Shown piece by piece: positions 8,830-17,589 of a stretch of DNA of 64,000 bases. The notes under the pieces are model-generated. The model was given only the letters and a program-made list of their open reading frames with translations, had not been told where the DNA came from and searched no databases. Within the stretch, counting starts at the first letter, position 1. Every line of letters starts with the position of its first letter. This DNA is from Niveispirillum sp943370215 (lineage in GTDB: Bacteria; Pseudomonadota; Alphaproteobacteria; Azospirillales; Azospirillaceae): the NCBI GenBank assembly GCA_943370215.1, contig CALRQC020000010.1:62001-126000 (forward strand). The letters are read 5' to 3'. Made by a program: the position numbers and the translations under genes.

Positions 8830-10119
8830 ATGGACAGCATTCAGGGTTCTCCCTTCTTTTCAGGCCGGCTGGCCGATGCCGACCCCGACCTGTATCAGGG
8901 TATCGCCAAGGAACTGGCCCGTCAGCAGGAACAGATCGAACTGATCGCCTCGGAAAACATTGTTTCCGCCGCCGTGCTGGAGGCTCAGGGCTCCGTCCTC
9001 ACCAACAAATATGCGGAAGGCTATCCGGGCAAGCGCTATTATGGCGGGTGCGAATATGTCGATATTGCCGAGCAGTTGGCAATCGAACGCGCCAAGAAGC
9101 TGTTTGGTTGTGAATATGTTAATGTGCAACCGCATTCTGGTGCCCAGGCCAACCAGGCGGTGTTCATGGCGCTGCTGCAGCCGGGCGACACATTCATGGG
9201 TATGGATCTGGCCGCTGGCGGTCACCTGACCCATGGTGCGCCGGCCAACCAGTCCGGCAAGTGGTTCAAGGTCGTCTCCTACGGCGTCACCCGCGATACC
9301 CACCTGATCGATTACGATGACCTGGAAACCAAAGCGCGGGAGCACAAGCCCAAGCTGATCATCGCTGGTGGTTCTGCCTATCCGCGCGCCATTGATTTCG
9401 CCCGTTTTCGCAAGATTGCGGACGAGATCGGGGCTTATTTCATGGTTGACATGGCCCATTATGCGGGTCTGATCGCCGCGGGTGTCTACCCCAATCCGCT
9501 GCCGCACGCCCATGTGGTGACCACCACCACCCATAAGACGCTGCGCGGCCCGCGCGGCGGCATGATCCTGTCCAATGATCTGGATCTGGGTAAGAAGATC
9601 AACTCCGCCGTGTTCCCCGGTCTGCAGGGTGGCCCGCTGATGCATGTCATCGCCGCCAAGGCCGTGGCTTTTGGCGAGGCGCTGCGGCCTGAGTTCAAGA
9701 CCTATGCCGCCAATGTTGTCGCCAATGCCAAGGTGCTGGCGGAACGTCTGATTGCCGGCGGTCTGGACATTGTTTCCGGCGGTACCGACAGCCATATCGT
9801 TCTGGTGGACCTGCGCCCGAAGAAGCTGACCGGCAAGGCAGCGGAACATGCGCTGGAAAATGCTGGTATGACCTGCAACAAGAACGGCGTGCCGTTCGAC
9901 CCGGAAAAGCCCTTTGTTACTTCTGGTGTGCGTCTGGGCAGCCCGGCCGCTACCACGCGCGGTTTCGGTACTGCCGAATTCGCGCAGATCGGCGATATGA
10001 TCGTGGAGGTGCTGGACGCACTGGCCGTCAGCAATGGCGATAACAGCGCGGCGGAATCCCGGGTGCGGGAACGGGTCCAGGCGCTGTGCCGTCAGTTCCC
10101 GATTTATCCGAATCTGTGA
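8830..10119 (+). CDS. glyA: Serine hydroxymethyltransferase
   Basis: PLP-dependent enzyme converting serine and tetrahydrofolate to glycine and methylene-tetrahydrofolate. The PLP lysine is visible in VVTTTTHKTLRGPRGG (about residue 236), and SENIVSAAVLEAQGSVLTNKYAEGYPGKRYYGG near the N-terminus is a hallmark of the family. The 429-residue length is standard. A strong hairpin terminator follows 10 bases after the stop. The only difference from typical copies is a slightly extended N-terminus. Confidence 0.98.
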   Translation: MDSIQGSPFFSGRLADADPDLYQGIAKELARQQEQIELIASENIVSAAVLEAQGSVLTNKYAEGYPGKRYYGGCEYVDIAEQLAIERAKKLFGCEYVNVQPHSGAQANQAVFMALLQPGDTFMGMDLAAGGHLTHGAPANQSGKWFKVVSYGVTRDTHLIDYDDLETKAREHKPKLIIAGGSAYPRAIDFARFRKIADEIGAYFMVDMAHYAGLIAAGVYPNPLPHAHVVTTTTHKTLRGPRGGMILSNDLDLGKKINSAVFPGLQGGPLMHVIAAKAVAFGEALRPEFKTYAANVVANAKVLAERLIAGGLDIVSGGTDSHIVLVDLRPKKLTGKAAEHALENAGMTCNKNGVPFDPEKPFVTSGVRLGSPAATTRGFGTAEFAQIGDMIVEVLDALAVSNGDNSAAESRVRERVQALCRQFPIYPNL

Positions 10120-10127
10120 TGTGTAAA

Positions 10128-10163
10128 GGCCGCGCCCTGACAGACAGGGCGCGGTTTTGTTTT
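10128..10163 (+). terminator. Rho-independent terminator after glyA
   Basis: Ten-bp stem ccgcgccctg (10130-10139) pairs with cagggcgcgg (10145-10154) around a 5-base loop and is followed by TTTTGTTTT. It separates rpiB-glyA from the nrdR-rib operon. Confidence 0.93.
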
Positions 10164-10213
10164 GTGCGCCAATGAATTAGAATAAAAAATACAGGGATGA
10201 ATGGAGGCTTCGT

Positions 10214-10681
10214 ATGCGCTGCCCGTTCTGCGGGAATGACGACACCCAGGTGAAGGACAGCCGCCCGACCGAGGATAATTCGGCCATTCGGCGGCGGCGT
10301 TTCTGTTCGGCCTGTGGTGCCCGGTTCACGACATTCGAGCGGGTGCAACTGCGCGAATTGACCGTGGTGAAAAGCTCCGGCGCGCGGGAGCCGTTTGACC
10401 GCGAAAAGATGCTGCGCTCCATGCGTATCGCCCTGCGCAAGCGCCCGGTGGATGCCGACCGGATCGACCGGGTGGTCAATTCCATCGTCCGTCAGTTGGA
10501 GAGTTCCGGCGAAACGGAGATTCCGGCGACCCAGATCGGTGCCATGGTGATGGACAGCCTGAAGGCGCTCGATAAGGTTGCCTATATCCGCTATGCCTCG
10601 GTCTATAAGGATTTCCGGGAGGCGACGGACTTCAACCAATTCGTTGAAACCTTGCGCACCGATGTGCTTGCCCCTGAGTGA
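10214..10681 (+). CDS. nrdR: Transcriptional repressor NrdR
   Basis: Nucleotide-sensing repressor of ribonucleotide reductase genes. The N-terminal zinc ribbon has its four Cys (MRCPFCG and CSACGARFTTFERV), followed by the ATP-cone domain (VVKSSGAREPFDREKMLRSM onward). Length 155 is standard. It overlaps ribD by GTGA and begins the run nrdR-ribD-ribE-ribBX-ribH-nusB-thiL, a common alphaproteobacterial arrangement. No NrdR box pair was recognised in the window, consistent with its targets being elsewhere. Confidence 0.97.
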   Translation: MRCPFCGNDDTQVKDSRPTEDNSAIRRRRFCSACGARFTTFERVQLRELTVVKSSGAREPFDREKMLRSMRIALRKRPVDADRIDRVVNSIVRQLESSGETEIPATQIGAMVMDSLKALDKVAYIRYASVYKDFREATDFNQFVETLRTDVLAPE

Positions 10682-11829
10682 GTGGAACTTCGCCGATGCC
10701 GGCATCTGGTTTTTCGCCGGCGGACCATGCCCATATGGCGTCCGCCCTGGCCCTGGCTGAAACCGGGTTGGGCCGGGTATGGCCCAACCCGTCGGTGGGC
10801 TGTCTCATCGTCAAGGATGGCGCGGTGCTGGGGCAGGCGGTCACGGCCCCCGGCGGCCGGCCGCATGGGGAAACCCAGGCTTTGGCCCAGGCAGGGGCGG
10901 CGGCACGCGGTGCCACTGCCTATGTCAGCCTGGAGCCCTGCAACCATCACGGCAAAACCCCACCCTGTTCAGAGGCGCTGATCGCGGCCGGGGTGGCGCG
11001 GGTGGTGGTGGCCTGTGAAGACCCTGATCCGCGCGTCTGCGGCGGCGGCATCCGCCGGTTGCGCGAGGCGGGCATTCAGGTGGATGTCGGCCTGATGGCG
11101 GCGGAGGCCGAAGCCCTCAATGAGGGTTTCATCAACCGTATCCGCTATGCCAAGCCGATGGTGAGCCTGAAAATGGCTACCAGCCTGGACGGGCGCATCG
11201 CCACCCGCAGTGGTCATAGCCAGTGGATCACGGGGGCGGCGGCGCGGGCCGAGGGGCATCGGCTGCGCGCGAACCATGATGTCATCATGGTGGGGATCGG
11301 CACGGCCCTGGCCGATGATCCGGAACTGACCTGCCGCTTGCCAGGGCTTGAGGACCGCTCCCCCGTGCGGGTGGTACTGGATACGCGGTTGCGCCTGCCA
11401 CTGACGGCCAAGCTGGTGCAGCAGGCGGCCAAGGTGCCGACCTGGATCGTTACGCTGCGCCATGGCGCAGCGGCAGCGCGGGCGCAGGCCTTCATGGATT
11501 GCGGCGTGCAGTTGATTGAGATTGAGCCGGAAACCCCCGGTGAAATCGCCATTTCCGCTGCCTTGCGTGCCTTGGCGGCCCGTGGGGTGACCCGGGTGCT
11601 GGCGGAGGGTGGGTCACGTCTTGCGGCCTCCCTGTTGCGAGGGGGGGAGGTGGACCGGCTGGAATGGTTCCGAGCCCCCATGGTGATCGGCGGTGATGGG
11701 TTGGCGGCGGCTGCCGGCTTCGGGATCGACGATCTGGCCGATACCGTTCGTTTCCGTCGGGTGGATGTATTGCCGCTGGGCGATGACCTGCTGGAACGCT
11801 ATCGCCGCGCCGTGCCGCGGGTGGGGTAG
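10678..11829 (+). CDS. ribD: Bifunctional riboflavin deaminase/reductase RibD
   Basis: Second and third steps of riboflavin synthesis. The N-terminal cytidine-deaminase-like domain (about 15-150) has the zinc-site HGE (PHGETQAL) and PCNHHGKTPPC; the C-terminal reductase domain (about 150-380) has MATSLDGRIATRSGHSQWI and the late VLAEGGSRLAASLL. The 383-residue length is typical. The GTG at 10678 overlaps the nrdR stop, whereas an ATG at 10696 would remove six residues; either start is possible. A run of seven G lies at about 11640-11647. Confidence 0.95.
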   Translation: MSGTSPMPASGFSPADHAHMASALALAETGLGRVWPNPSVGCLIVKDGAVLGQAVTAPGGRPHGETQALAQAGAAARGATAYVSLEPCNHHGKTPPCSEALIAAGVARVVVACEDPDPRVCGGGIRRLREAGIQVDVGLMAAEAEALNEGFINRIRYAKPMVSLKMATSLDGRIATRSGHSQWITGAAARAEGHRLRANHDVIMVGIGTALADDPELTCRLPGLEDRSPVRVVLDTRLRLPLTAKLVQQAAKVPTWIVTLRHGAAAARAQAFMDCGVQLIEIEPETPGEIAISAALRALAARGVTRVLAEGGSRLAASLLRGGEVDRLEWFRAPMVIGGDGLAAAAGFGIDDLADTVRFRRVDVLPLGDDLLERYRRAVPRVG

Positions 11830-11919
11830 AGACAAGGGCGCGCCCGCACAGCGGGGCCATGCGTGAACCGCAGAGAAATCCCGCTCGCAAACCGGGACTT
11901 ATCCCCCTAATTTAGACGA

Positions 11920-12510
11920 ATGTTTACAGGCATCATCACCGACATCGGCCGGATTGCCGACATCGAGCATCGTGGCGACCTTCGCCTGACGATCGAGACC
12001 CGCTATGACCTGTCGCAGGTGGCGATGGGCGCGTCCATCGCGTCCAACGGTGTCTGCCTGACGGTCATTGAGAAGCTGGCCGGCGCTTACCGCGTCGATG
12101 TGTCGGCGGAGACCATCGCCAAGACGACGGTGGGCGACTGGGTGGTGGGTACGCCCGTCAACCTGGAACGTTCCCTGAAGCTGGGGGATGAGCTGGGGGG
12201 CCATCTGGTCTATGGCCATGTCGATGGCATCGTCACCGTTTTGTCGGTGACGCCGGATGGCGACAGCCACCGCTGGCGCTTCCAGGCCCCGGCCAATCTG
12301 GCCCGCTACATCGCAGCCAAGGGCTCGGTGGCGCTGAATGGCGTCTCCCTGACCGTGAATGAGGTTGAGGGTGATGTGTTCGGCGTGAACATCATCCCCC
12401 ATACCGCGCAGGAAACCACCTTCGGCCAGATCGCTGCCGGGGCGCGGGTGAACCTGGAAGTTGATATGCTGGCGCGTTACGTCGCCCGTCTGGTTGGAAA
12501 AGAAGGCTGA
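11920..12510 (+). CDS. ribE: Riboflavin synthase alpha chain
   Basis: Catalyses dismutation of two 6,7-dimethyl-8-ribityllumazine molecules to riboflavin. The protein shows the internal duplication of the family, with MFTGIITDIGRI at the start and two lumazine-binding repeats; VSLTVNEVEGDVFGVNIIPHTAQETTFG lies in the second. Length 196 is standard. It sits between ribD and the ribBA-type gene, leaving only 2 bases to the latter. The 90 bases upstream contain no clear terminator, so it is probably in the same operon as ribD. Confidence 0.96.
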   Translation: MFTGIITDIGRIADIEHRGDLRLTIETRYDLSQVAMGASIASNGVCLTVIEKLAGAYRVDVSAETIAKTTVGDWVVGTPVNLERSLKLGDELGGHLVYGHVDGIVTVLSVTPDGDSHRWRFQAPANLARYIAAKGSVALNGVSLTVNEVEGDVFGVNIIPHTAQETTFGQIAAGARVNLEVDMLARYVARLVGKEG

Positions 12511-12512
12511 AA

Positions 12513-13655
12513 ATGTCCGCTCCCGAATCCCGTCTGCCGCCGGATGACCGCACGGTGCTGAGCAGCACCGAAGAGCTGATCGAGGAGGCCCGCCAGGGCC
12601 GCATGTTCATCCTGGTCGATGATGAGGACCGGGAGAATGAGGGCGATCTGGTCATCCCGGCCCAGATGGCGACGCCGGAAGCGATCAATTTCATGGCCCG
12701 CTATGGCCGTGGCCTGATCTGCCTGACCATGGACAGCCAGCAGATTGAACGGCTGCGCCTGCCGCTGATGGCCCAGCAGAACGGCACCCGCCACCAGACC
12801 GCCTTCACCGTGTCGATCGAGGCGCGGGAAGGGGTGACGACCGGCATTTCCGCCGCTGACCGCGCCCGCACGGTTCAGGTGGCCATCGATCGCAATGTCG
12901 ATCCGCGCGACATCGTTACACCGGGCCATGTCTTCCCGCTGCTGGCCCGTGATGGTGGCACGCTGGTGCGCGCCGGCCATACGGAGGCCTCGGTTGATTT
13001 CGCCCGGCTGGCCGGGCTGAACCCGTCCGGTGTGATCTGCGAGATCATGAATGATGACGGCACCATGGCCCGGATGCCGGATCTGGTGAAGTTCGCCCAG
13101 TTGCACGGGCTGAAGATCGGCACCATTGCCGACCTGATCGCCTATCGCCGCCGCACGGAAACCATTGTGGAGCGCAGCTATCGCACCACGCTGGAAAGCC
13201 ATTTCGGCGGCCGTTTCGAAATGGTGATCTACCGCAACCGGATGAGCGGGGCGGAGCACATTGCCCTGGTGAAGGGCGATGTCGCTGCCCCTGGCCCGGT
13301 GCCGGTGCGTATGCATTCGCTGGATATCGTCAAGGATTTGCTGGGCGATACCCGCCATGGTCCGCGTGGCGGGCTGGAAGGGGCCCTGCGGACCATCGCC
13401 GGGGAGGAACGCGGCGGGGTGGTGGTGATGCGTGATGCGCAGCCCTTCTCCCTGGCCGACCGTGTGCGCAATGTCGATGATGGTAATCTGGAACCGTCGG
13501 GCGAATTGCGCGACTATGGTATCGGCGCGCAAATCCTCAACGATCTGGGGGTGCGCGAGATGGTTTTGCTGAGCAATACCAAAAAGACGGTGGTGGGCCT
13601 CGAAGGCTATGGCTTGACCATTGTCGGCCAGCGCGCCATACCCACCGCCTTCTGA
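12513..13655 (+). CDS. ribB: 3,4-dihydroxy-2-butanone-4-phosphate synthase with degenerate GTP cyclohydrolase II domain (RibBX type)
   Basis: The N-terminal domain (about 20-220) is a complete DHBP synthase, making the four-carbon riboflavin precursor from ribulose-5-phosphate: DDEDRENEGDLVIPA and HTEASVDFARLAGL carry the metal and substrate residues. The C-terminal domain has the RibA fold, but where RibA has RVHSECLTGD followed by CDCG this protein has RMHSLDIVKDLLGDTRHGPRGG. All three zinc cysteines are therefore absent, so GTP cyclohydrolase II activity is not expected. Proteobacterial variants of this kind have been described as RibBX. A functional ribA must be elsewhere, as none is in the window. 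Confidence 0.93.
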   Translation: MSAPESRLPPDDRTVLSSTEELIEEARQGRMFILVDDEDRENEGDLVIPAQMATPEAINFMARYGRGLICLTMDSQQIERLRLPLMAQQNGTRHQTAFTVSIEAREGVTTGISAADRARTVQVAIDRNVDPRDIVTPGHVFPLLARDGGTLVRAGHTEASVDFARLAGLNPSGVICEIMNDDGTMARMPDLVKFAQLHGLKIGTIADLIAYRRRTETIVERSYRTTLESHFGGRFEMVIYRNRMSGAEHIALVKGDVAAPGPVPVRMHSLDIVKDLLGDTRHGPRGGLEGALRTIAGEERGGVVVMRDAQPFSLADRVRNVDDGNLEPSGELRDYGIGAQILNDLGVREMVLLSNTKKTVVGLEGYGLTIVGQRAIPTAF

Positions 13656-13701
13656 GTTGCCGGCAACCCGTCGCTTTCGTCTTTTACAGGAAGATTCAGC
13701 C

Positions 13702-14166
13702 ATGGCCGACGCGCCCCATATCATGATCGTGGAAGCCCGCTTCTATGATGATCTCGCCGATGAACTGGTGAAGGGTGCCGTCGCCGAGCTGGAGAAGGCC
13801 GGTGCCACCTATGAGATTTTCCAGGTGCCTGGCGTCTATGAGGTGCCGGCAGCGATCCAGTTCGCCGTCCGCTCGATGGATTTCTATTCTGGTCGCCGCC
13901 GTTTCGACGGTTATGTGGCACTGGGTTGTGTGATCCGGGGTGAAACCACCCATTATGATTACGTGTGCAATGAAAGCGCCCGTGGCCTGCAGGATCTGGC
14001 CCTGCGTTACACGCTGGCCATCGGCAACGGCATCCTGACCACCGAGAACCGGGAACAGGCCTGGGTGCGTGCCGCCGTCAACCAGAAGAACAAGGGCGGC
14101 TTTGCCGCCAATGCCTGCTTGCAGATGATCGCCCTGAAACAGCAATTCCGCCTTTTTTCCCGCTGA
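13702..14166 (+). CDS. ribH: 6,7-dimethyl-8-ribityllumazine synthase, type I (RibH1)
   Basis: Condenses the ribD product with dihydroxybutanone phosphate to give lumazine. The 154-residue protein has the family signature: VPGVYEVPAAIQFAV, then VALGCVIRGETTHYDYVCNESARGL and a late KGGFAANACLQMI. The ATG at 13702 follows CAGGAAG; a longer in-frame start at 13621 lies inside the previous gene and is unlikely. The coding sequence is followed within 10 bases by nusB. A second, divergent lumazine synthase lies at 43004-43474. Confidence 0.96.
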   Translation: MADAPHIMIVEARFYDDLADELVKGAVAELEKAGATYEIFQVPGVYEVPAAIQFAVRSMDFYSGRRRFDGYVALGCVIRGETTHYDYVCNESARGLQDLALRYTLAIGNGILTTENREQAWVRAAVNQKNKGGFAANACLQMIALKQQFRLFSR

Positions 14167-14176
14167 GTTTTAAGCC

Positions 14177-14728
14177 ATGCCCCCGCGCAAGAAGATCGCC
14201 CTGCCGCCCAAGCCGGAGCCGCCGCCCAAGATCAAGCCCACCGGCTCTGCCAAGGCCCGGCGCAGTGCTGCCCGTTTGGCGGCAGTCCAGGCGCTCTACC
14301 AGATCGATCTTGCCGGCGCGTCCAGCGATGCGGTCATCATGGAGTTCGTCCGCCACCGCATCGGTCAGGAGCAGGATGGCGATGAATTCGTGACGGCGGA
14401 GCCGGTGCTGTTCGGCGATATCGTGCGCGGTGTTCAGGCCCGTCTGGGTGAGGTGGATGAGTTGCTGGGCGGCCTGCTGGACCGGCAATGGTCGCTGGAG
14501 CGCATGGAACTGCTGCTGCGCGCCATCCTGCGCGCCGGCGCCTGGGAGTTGCTGGCCAATGCCCCAGTGGCACCGCATATCATCATCAATGATTACATCG
14601 ATGTGACCCACGCCTTCTTCGCCGGGCGGGAGCCGGGCATGGTGAATGGTGTGTTGGACAAGCTGGCCCGCGCTCTGCGGCCAGAGGAAATGGCAGCGAA
14701 GGCGGCAGCCAAGAAGGCCACTCCGTGA
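14177..14728 (+). CDS. nusB: Transcription antitermination factor NusB
   Basis: RNA-binding partner of NusE(S10) at boxA sites in rRNA antitermination. The NusB core is evident in ARLAAVQALYQIDLAG, ERMELLLRAILRAGAWELL and VINDYIDVTHAFF-like INDYIDVTHAFFAGREPGMVN. At 183 residues it is longer than E. coli NusB (139) because of a basic, proline-rich N-terminal extension (about 30 residues) and an Ala/Lys-rich tail. The stop overlaps thiL as GTGA. The ribH-nusB-thiL order is widely conserved. Confidence 0.95.
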   Translation: MPPRKKIALPPKPEPPPKIKPTGSAKARRSAARLAAVQALYQIDLAGASSDAVIMEFVRHRIGQEQDGDEFVTAEPVLFGDIVRGVQARLGEVDELLGGLLDRQWSLERMELLLRAILRAGAWELLANAPVAPHIIINDYIDVTHAFFAGREPGMVNGVLDKLARALRPEEMAAKAAAKKATP

Positions 14729-15732
14729 CGCAGGCCAGGGCAGGGGCAGGTTTGGGGGAGTTCGGCCGGATCGCCGCCTATTTCCGGCCGCTGGCCGTGG
14801 GTGTGCCCGGTGCCTTCGATCTGACGGATGATGCGGCAGTGCTGGATATCCCAGCCGATCAGCAGTTGGTTGCCACCTGCGATGGTATGGTGGCTGGCGT
14901 GCATTTCCTGCCCGGTGATGATCCGGCTGATCTGGCGCACAAGATTCTGGCCGTCAATATGTCTGACCTGGCGGCCAAGGGGGCCGAGCCCCTGGCTTAT
15001 AGTTTGGTGATGGCGCTGCCGCGCGGCACCAGCGATGAATGGGTTGCCGCCTTTGCTGCCGGCCTGGGCGTTGCCCAGCGCACTTTCAAGATCAACCTGC
15101 TGGGGGGCGACAGTGTTTCCACCCAGGGGCCCTTGTCACTGACCATTAATGCGCTTGGCATTGTGCCACGTGGCACAATGATTCGGCGCAAGGGTGCAAA
15201 GCCGGGCGATGCCGTCTTCGTCACTGGCAATATCGGCGATGCGGCCTTGGGCCTGAAGCTTGCCCTGGGTACCCTGACCCAACCGGTGCCGGATGCTGAC
15301 CGCGCCTATCTGGTGGGGCGGCTGCGCCGCCCTTCGCCGCGGTTGGAGCTTGTCGCCTCCCTGCGTGTCTTTGCCACGGCGGCGCTGGATATTTCCGACG
15401 GGCTGGTAGGGGATCTGCGTCATCTGGCGGCCGCCAGCAATGTCGGCATCGCGGTGGATGCCCGCACGGTGCCGTTGTCGCCGGCAGCCGCCCGTCTGGT
15501 GACCCGTCAGCCGGAGTTGCTGAACGCCGTGCTGACAGGCGGTGATGATTACGAGGTCGCCTTTACGGCGCCTGCCGGCAAGGGTGACGATATTGCCGCT
15601 GCGGCCGCCGGTGCCGGCATCACCGTTACCCGCATCGGCCGGGTGACGGAAGGTCCGGTTGGCAGCGTGACCGTGCTGGGCACGGGTGGTGTGGAAATGC
15701 CCATCGGTCAGGGTGGCTGGGAACATTCCTGA
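14725..15732 (+). CDS. thiL: Thiamine-monophosphate kinase
   Basis: Phosphorylates thiamine monophosphate to thiamine diphosphate, the last step of the pathway. Landmarks are FGRIAAYFRPL, LTDDAAVLDIP, the metal-binding CDGMVAGVHF and LAVNMSDLAAKGAEPL segment, LLGGDSVS, and LDISDGLVGDL. Length 335 is normal. The GTG start overlaps nusB by four bases. A strong bidirectional terminator lies 25-65 bases downstream and closes the operon. Confidence 0.96.
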   Translation: MTQARAGAGLGEFGRIAAYFRPLAVGVPGAFDLTDDAAVLDIPADQQLVATCDGMVAGVHFLPGDDPADLAHKILAVNMSDLAAKGAEPLAYSLVMALPRGTSDEWVAAFAAGLGVAQRTFKINLLGGDSVSTQGPLSLTINALGIVPRGTMIRRKGAKPGDAVFVTGNIGDAALGLKLALGTLTQPVPDADRAYLVGRLRRPSPRLELVASLRVFATAALDISDGLVGDLRHLAAASNVGIAVDARTVPLSPAAARLVTRQPELLNAVLTGGDDYEVAFTAPAGKGDDIAAAAAGAGITVTRIGRVTEGPVGSVTVLGTGGVEMPIGQGGWEHS

Positions 15733-15756
15733 ATTCTCGCGTACCGATCGTGGAAT

Positions 15757-15798
15757 AGAAAAAGGGCGGTGATGCCAAAGCATCACCGCCCTTTTTTG
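15757..15798. terminator. Bidirectional terminator between thiL and the next, convergent gene
   Basis: Fourteen-bp stem (15761-15774 with 15781-15794), core gggcggtgatg, loop ccaaag; A tract on the left and T tract on the right, so it can stop transcripts from both thiL and the minus-strand gene starting at 16595. Confidence 0.93.
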
Positions 15799-15812
15799 TT
15801 CGCCATCTGGAA

Positions 15813-16595
15813 TCAGCCGCCAAACAGACCCATCAACTTCTGCGTCCCACTCTGCCCCGTCGGCGTATAGGATTGTGTTTGCAGCATATTCTGCAATTCA
15901 AGCTGTGCTGAAGAGAGTTTTGGGGTGCTGCTGGCAGCGGTCGCCTGTTTGGCGATGGTATCATAGTCGGTCTTGTAAAGACCCTTGGAAAGCTGGATGG
16001 CATAATTCTTGTCTTCGATGGGCTTTCCCTTGTCATCCAACGGAGTGGTCCCATCATGGGTGACCTTGATGAAATATTCACCATTGTCTAGCTTCAGATC
16101 GCCGGTCTGCAGCGACTTGTAACTATCGTTATACTTGCCGGTACCTTCCTTGCTATCGGCAATAACCCCGCCATAACGGGTCATCACCTGTATCCGCAAG
16201 CCCGGATCACTCACCGTGCCCAAGGTCACGGCCCCGGTTCCCTGTGTCGTGAAGCGGTAAACATCCCCCGCATCACCCTTTTTCAGGGCGCTGTAAACAT
16301 TCAGCCGGGTGCTGTCCGCCACCAAGTTGCCGATATCCGTGGCTGAACTGGTGGTGGCGTAAGGGGATTTGTTGACCTGTTTTTCCAGGGTCTGAACATT
16401 GATCTTGGCCTGCGCTGCCGACTGTTCGTCCTGCTTCTTCTGCTTTTGCTGAAGCGTGGCCACGCTGTCGCCGATATCGGAAAGCTCAGCGGCAGCCTGG
16501 GCAGCCTTGACCTTCCCCTCAGCAATCGCCTGACTGGCGGCTGCAAGGCTAGCGGCTGTGCTGCTGCTGCTTGAAGAAAGAACGGACGTGACCAT
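15813..16595 (-). CDS. Hypothetical protein with N-terminal coiled coil and C-terminal beta domain
   Basis: I do not recognise this 260-residue protein. Its N-terminus is Ser/Ala-rich (VTSVLSSSSSSTAASLAAAS) without a hydrophobic signal peptide, followed by an Ala/Gln/Lys heptad-like helix region (about 22-75). A beta-rich part follows (about 105-180, DVYRFTTQGTGAVTLG and GEYFIKVTHDG), reminiscent of pre-peptidase C-terminal-like domains. The tail is Gln/Thr-rich and ends LMGLFGG. It is the nearest neighbour of flaF on the same strand, so a flagellar or cell-surface role is possible, but this is only context. The ATG is preceded by a GGAAAGGATC ribosome binding site. Confidence 0.75.
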   Translation of the reverse strand: MVTSVLSSSSSSTAASLAAASQAIAEGKVKAAQAAAELSDIGDSVATLQQKQKKQDEQSAAQAKINVQTLEKQVNKSPYATTSSATDIGNLVADSTRLNVYSALKKGDAGDVYRFTTQGTGAVTLGTVSDPGLRIQVMTRYGGVIADSKEGTGKYNDSYKSLQTGDLKLDNGEYFIKVTHDGTTPLDDKGKPIEDKNYAIQLSKGLYKTDYDTIAKQATAASSTPKLSSAQLELQNMLQTQSYTPTGQSGTQKLMGLFGG

Positions 16596-16708
16596 GGCAG
16601 ATCCTTTCCAAGATCCATGATCGGCAGGAGAACCGAATTCACCACCAGTCTAAGGCGGAATTAGATAAAATGCAATTATTCTGACCGCCAGAACCGAGCA
16701 AATATCGA

Positions 16709-17185
16709 TCAGATCGATATGCTCAGCTTGCCGGTCGGAAGGGGTGGGTTGGTTGGCTTCGGCATTGGCGGCGGCACCGGTGCCTGCTGCTGTACGGCAG
16801 CGGCAGCGTCACCCGCCGCGGGCCGCTGTGACAGGCCTGTGGCCACGGCACGGTTGATGTCGATCAGCCGATCCAACTTCGCCACATCCAGATCAATCAG
16901 CCGGTCAAACGTCTGCCGGTCGACAATGATGGACAAGGTCAGAATATTGTCACGGACGTCACGCGGCAGCGGGCATTCCGGATCGACCATGGAGGTCTGG
17001 AAGATGGTCCAGAGCCGCTGGTTGAGCGAAAGGGCCTGACGCAGCAATTCCGGATTTTCCGGAGATTGGCGCGCATGGATCAGGCGCCGGGCTGCTTCGG
17101 TCAGACCCCATGCCTCGACATCGCGGGGATCTTCGGAGACGGGGCGGTTTGTGTAACCGGTCGCTGGCTTCATAACGGGTGCCAT
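16709..17185 (-). CDS. flaF: Flagellar biosynthesis regulator FlaF
   Basis: FlaF is an alphaproteobacterial protein that works with FlbT to balance flagellin synthesis and secretion. The family pattern is clear: PVSEDPRDVEAWGLTEAARRLIHA, then LLRQALSLNQRLWTIFQTSMVDPECPLPRDVRDNILTLSIIVDRQTF. A Pro/Ala-rich C-terminal tail of about 50 residues is longer than usual. I start at MAPVMKP (ATG 17185); ATG 17173 four codons later has better spacing from the AGGA. The same frame stays open to 17428, but that extension has no FlaF similarity and looks non-coding. The gene is 16 kb from flbT and flagellin here. Confidence 0.85.
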   Translation of the reverse strand: MAPVMKPATGYTNRPVSEDPRDVEAWGLTEAARRLIHARQSPENPELLRQALSLNQRLWTIFQTSMVDPECPLPRDVRDNILTLSIIVDRQTFDRLIDLDVAKLDRLIDINRAVATGLSQRPAAGDAAAAVQQQAPVPPPMPKPTNPPLPTGKLSISI

Positions 17186-17589
17186 GTCCTGTGAACGGAC
17201 CAATAAGACGGATGCATTATTCCACAATGGGGTACGTCCCACAAGAATAATGCCCCATAGTGCGTCATTAGCGCTGGCCCGTCCTGCCAGCGCGCTGTGC
17301 ATCATGTCCGCAATTGGATAAAATTTCATGAACAGACCCGCCCCTGCATCGTTGACGATAGAGAGCGGTGTCCGGAAGGTGGGCAGGATCGGCACGGTGC
17401 TGAAGCCGCGGCACTGCGCCCATGTCATCTTGGTGAGGGGTGTGGCCCGGTCGCCCGGTCTAAAGTAAAGGTCATCATGATGTGCACTGTAGGTGGTGCT
17501 ATTGTGCCCACCTGTTCTTTTGTAATAGGTTTTTTGATCGCTCCCCGGATTGGCCGGTGTTACCCTGCTGAAGGTGTGTTTGCGTAAGG
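17186..17589. other. Intergenic region between flaF and the cyclase-ATPase gene
   Basis: About 400 bases between divergent genes. The flaF reading frame remains open through part of it, but I see no domain. The right end (17510-17560) is AT-richer, with a T run (ttttgtaataggttttttg), and probably holds the promoter of the cyclase gene. No operator or RNA structure was recognised. Confidence 0.5.

Noticed and set aside
17186..17428. N-terminal extension of FlaF by 81 codons
   Set aside because: The added sequence has no similarity to FlaF and no ribosome binding site at its start, so it is likely an accidental open frame.
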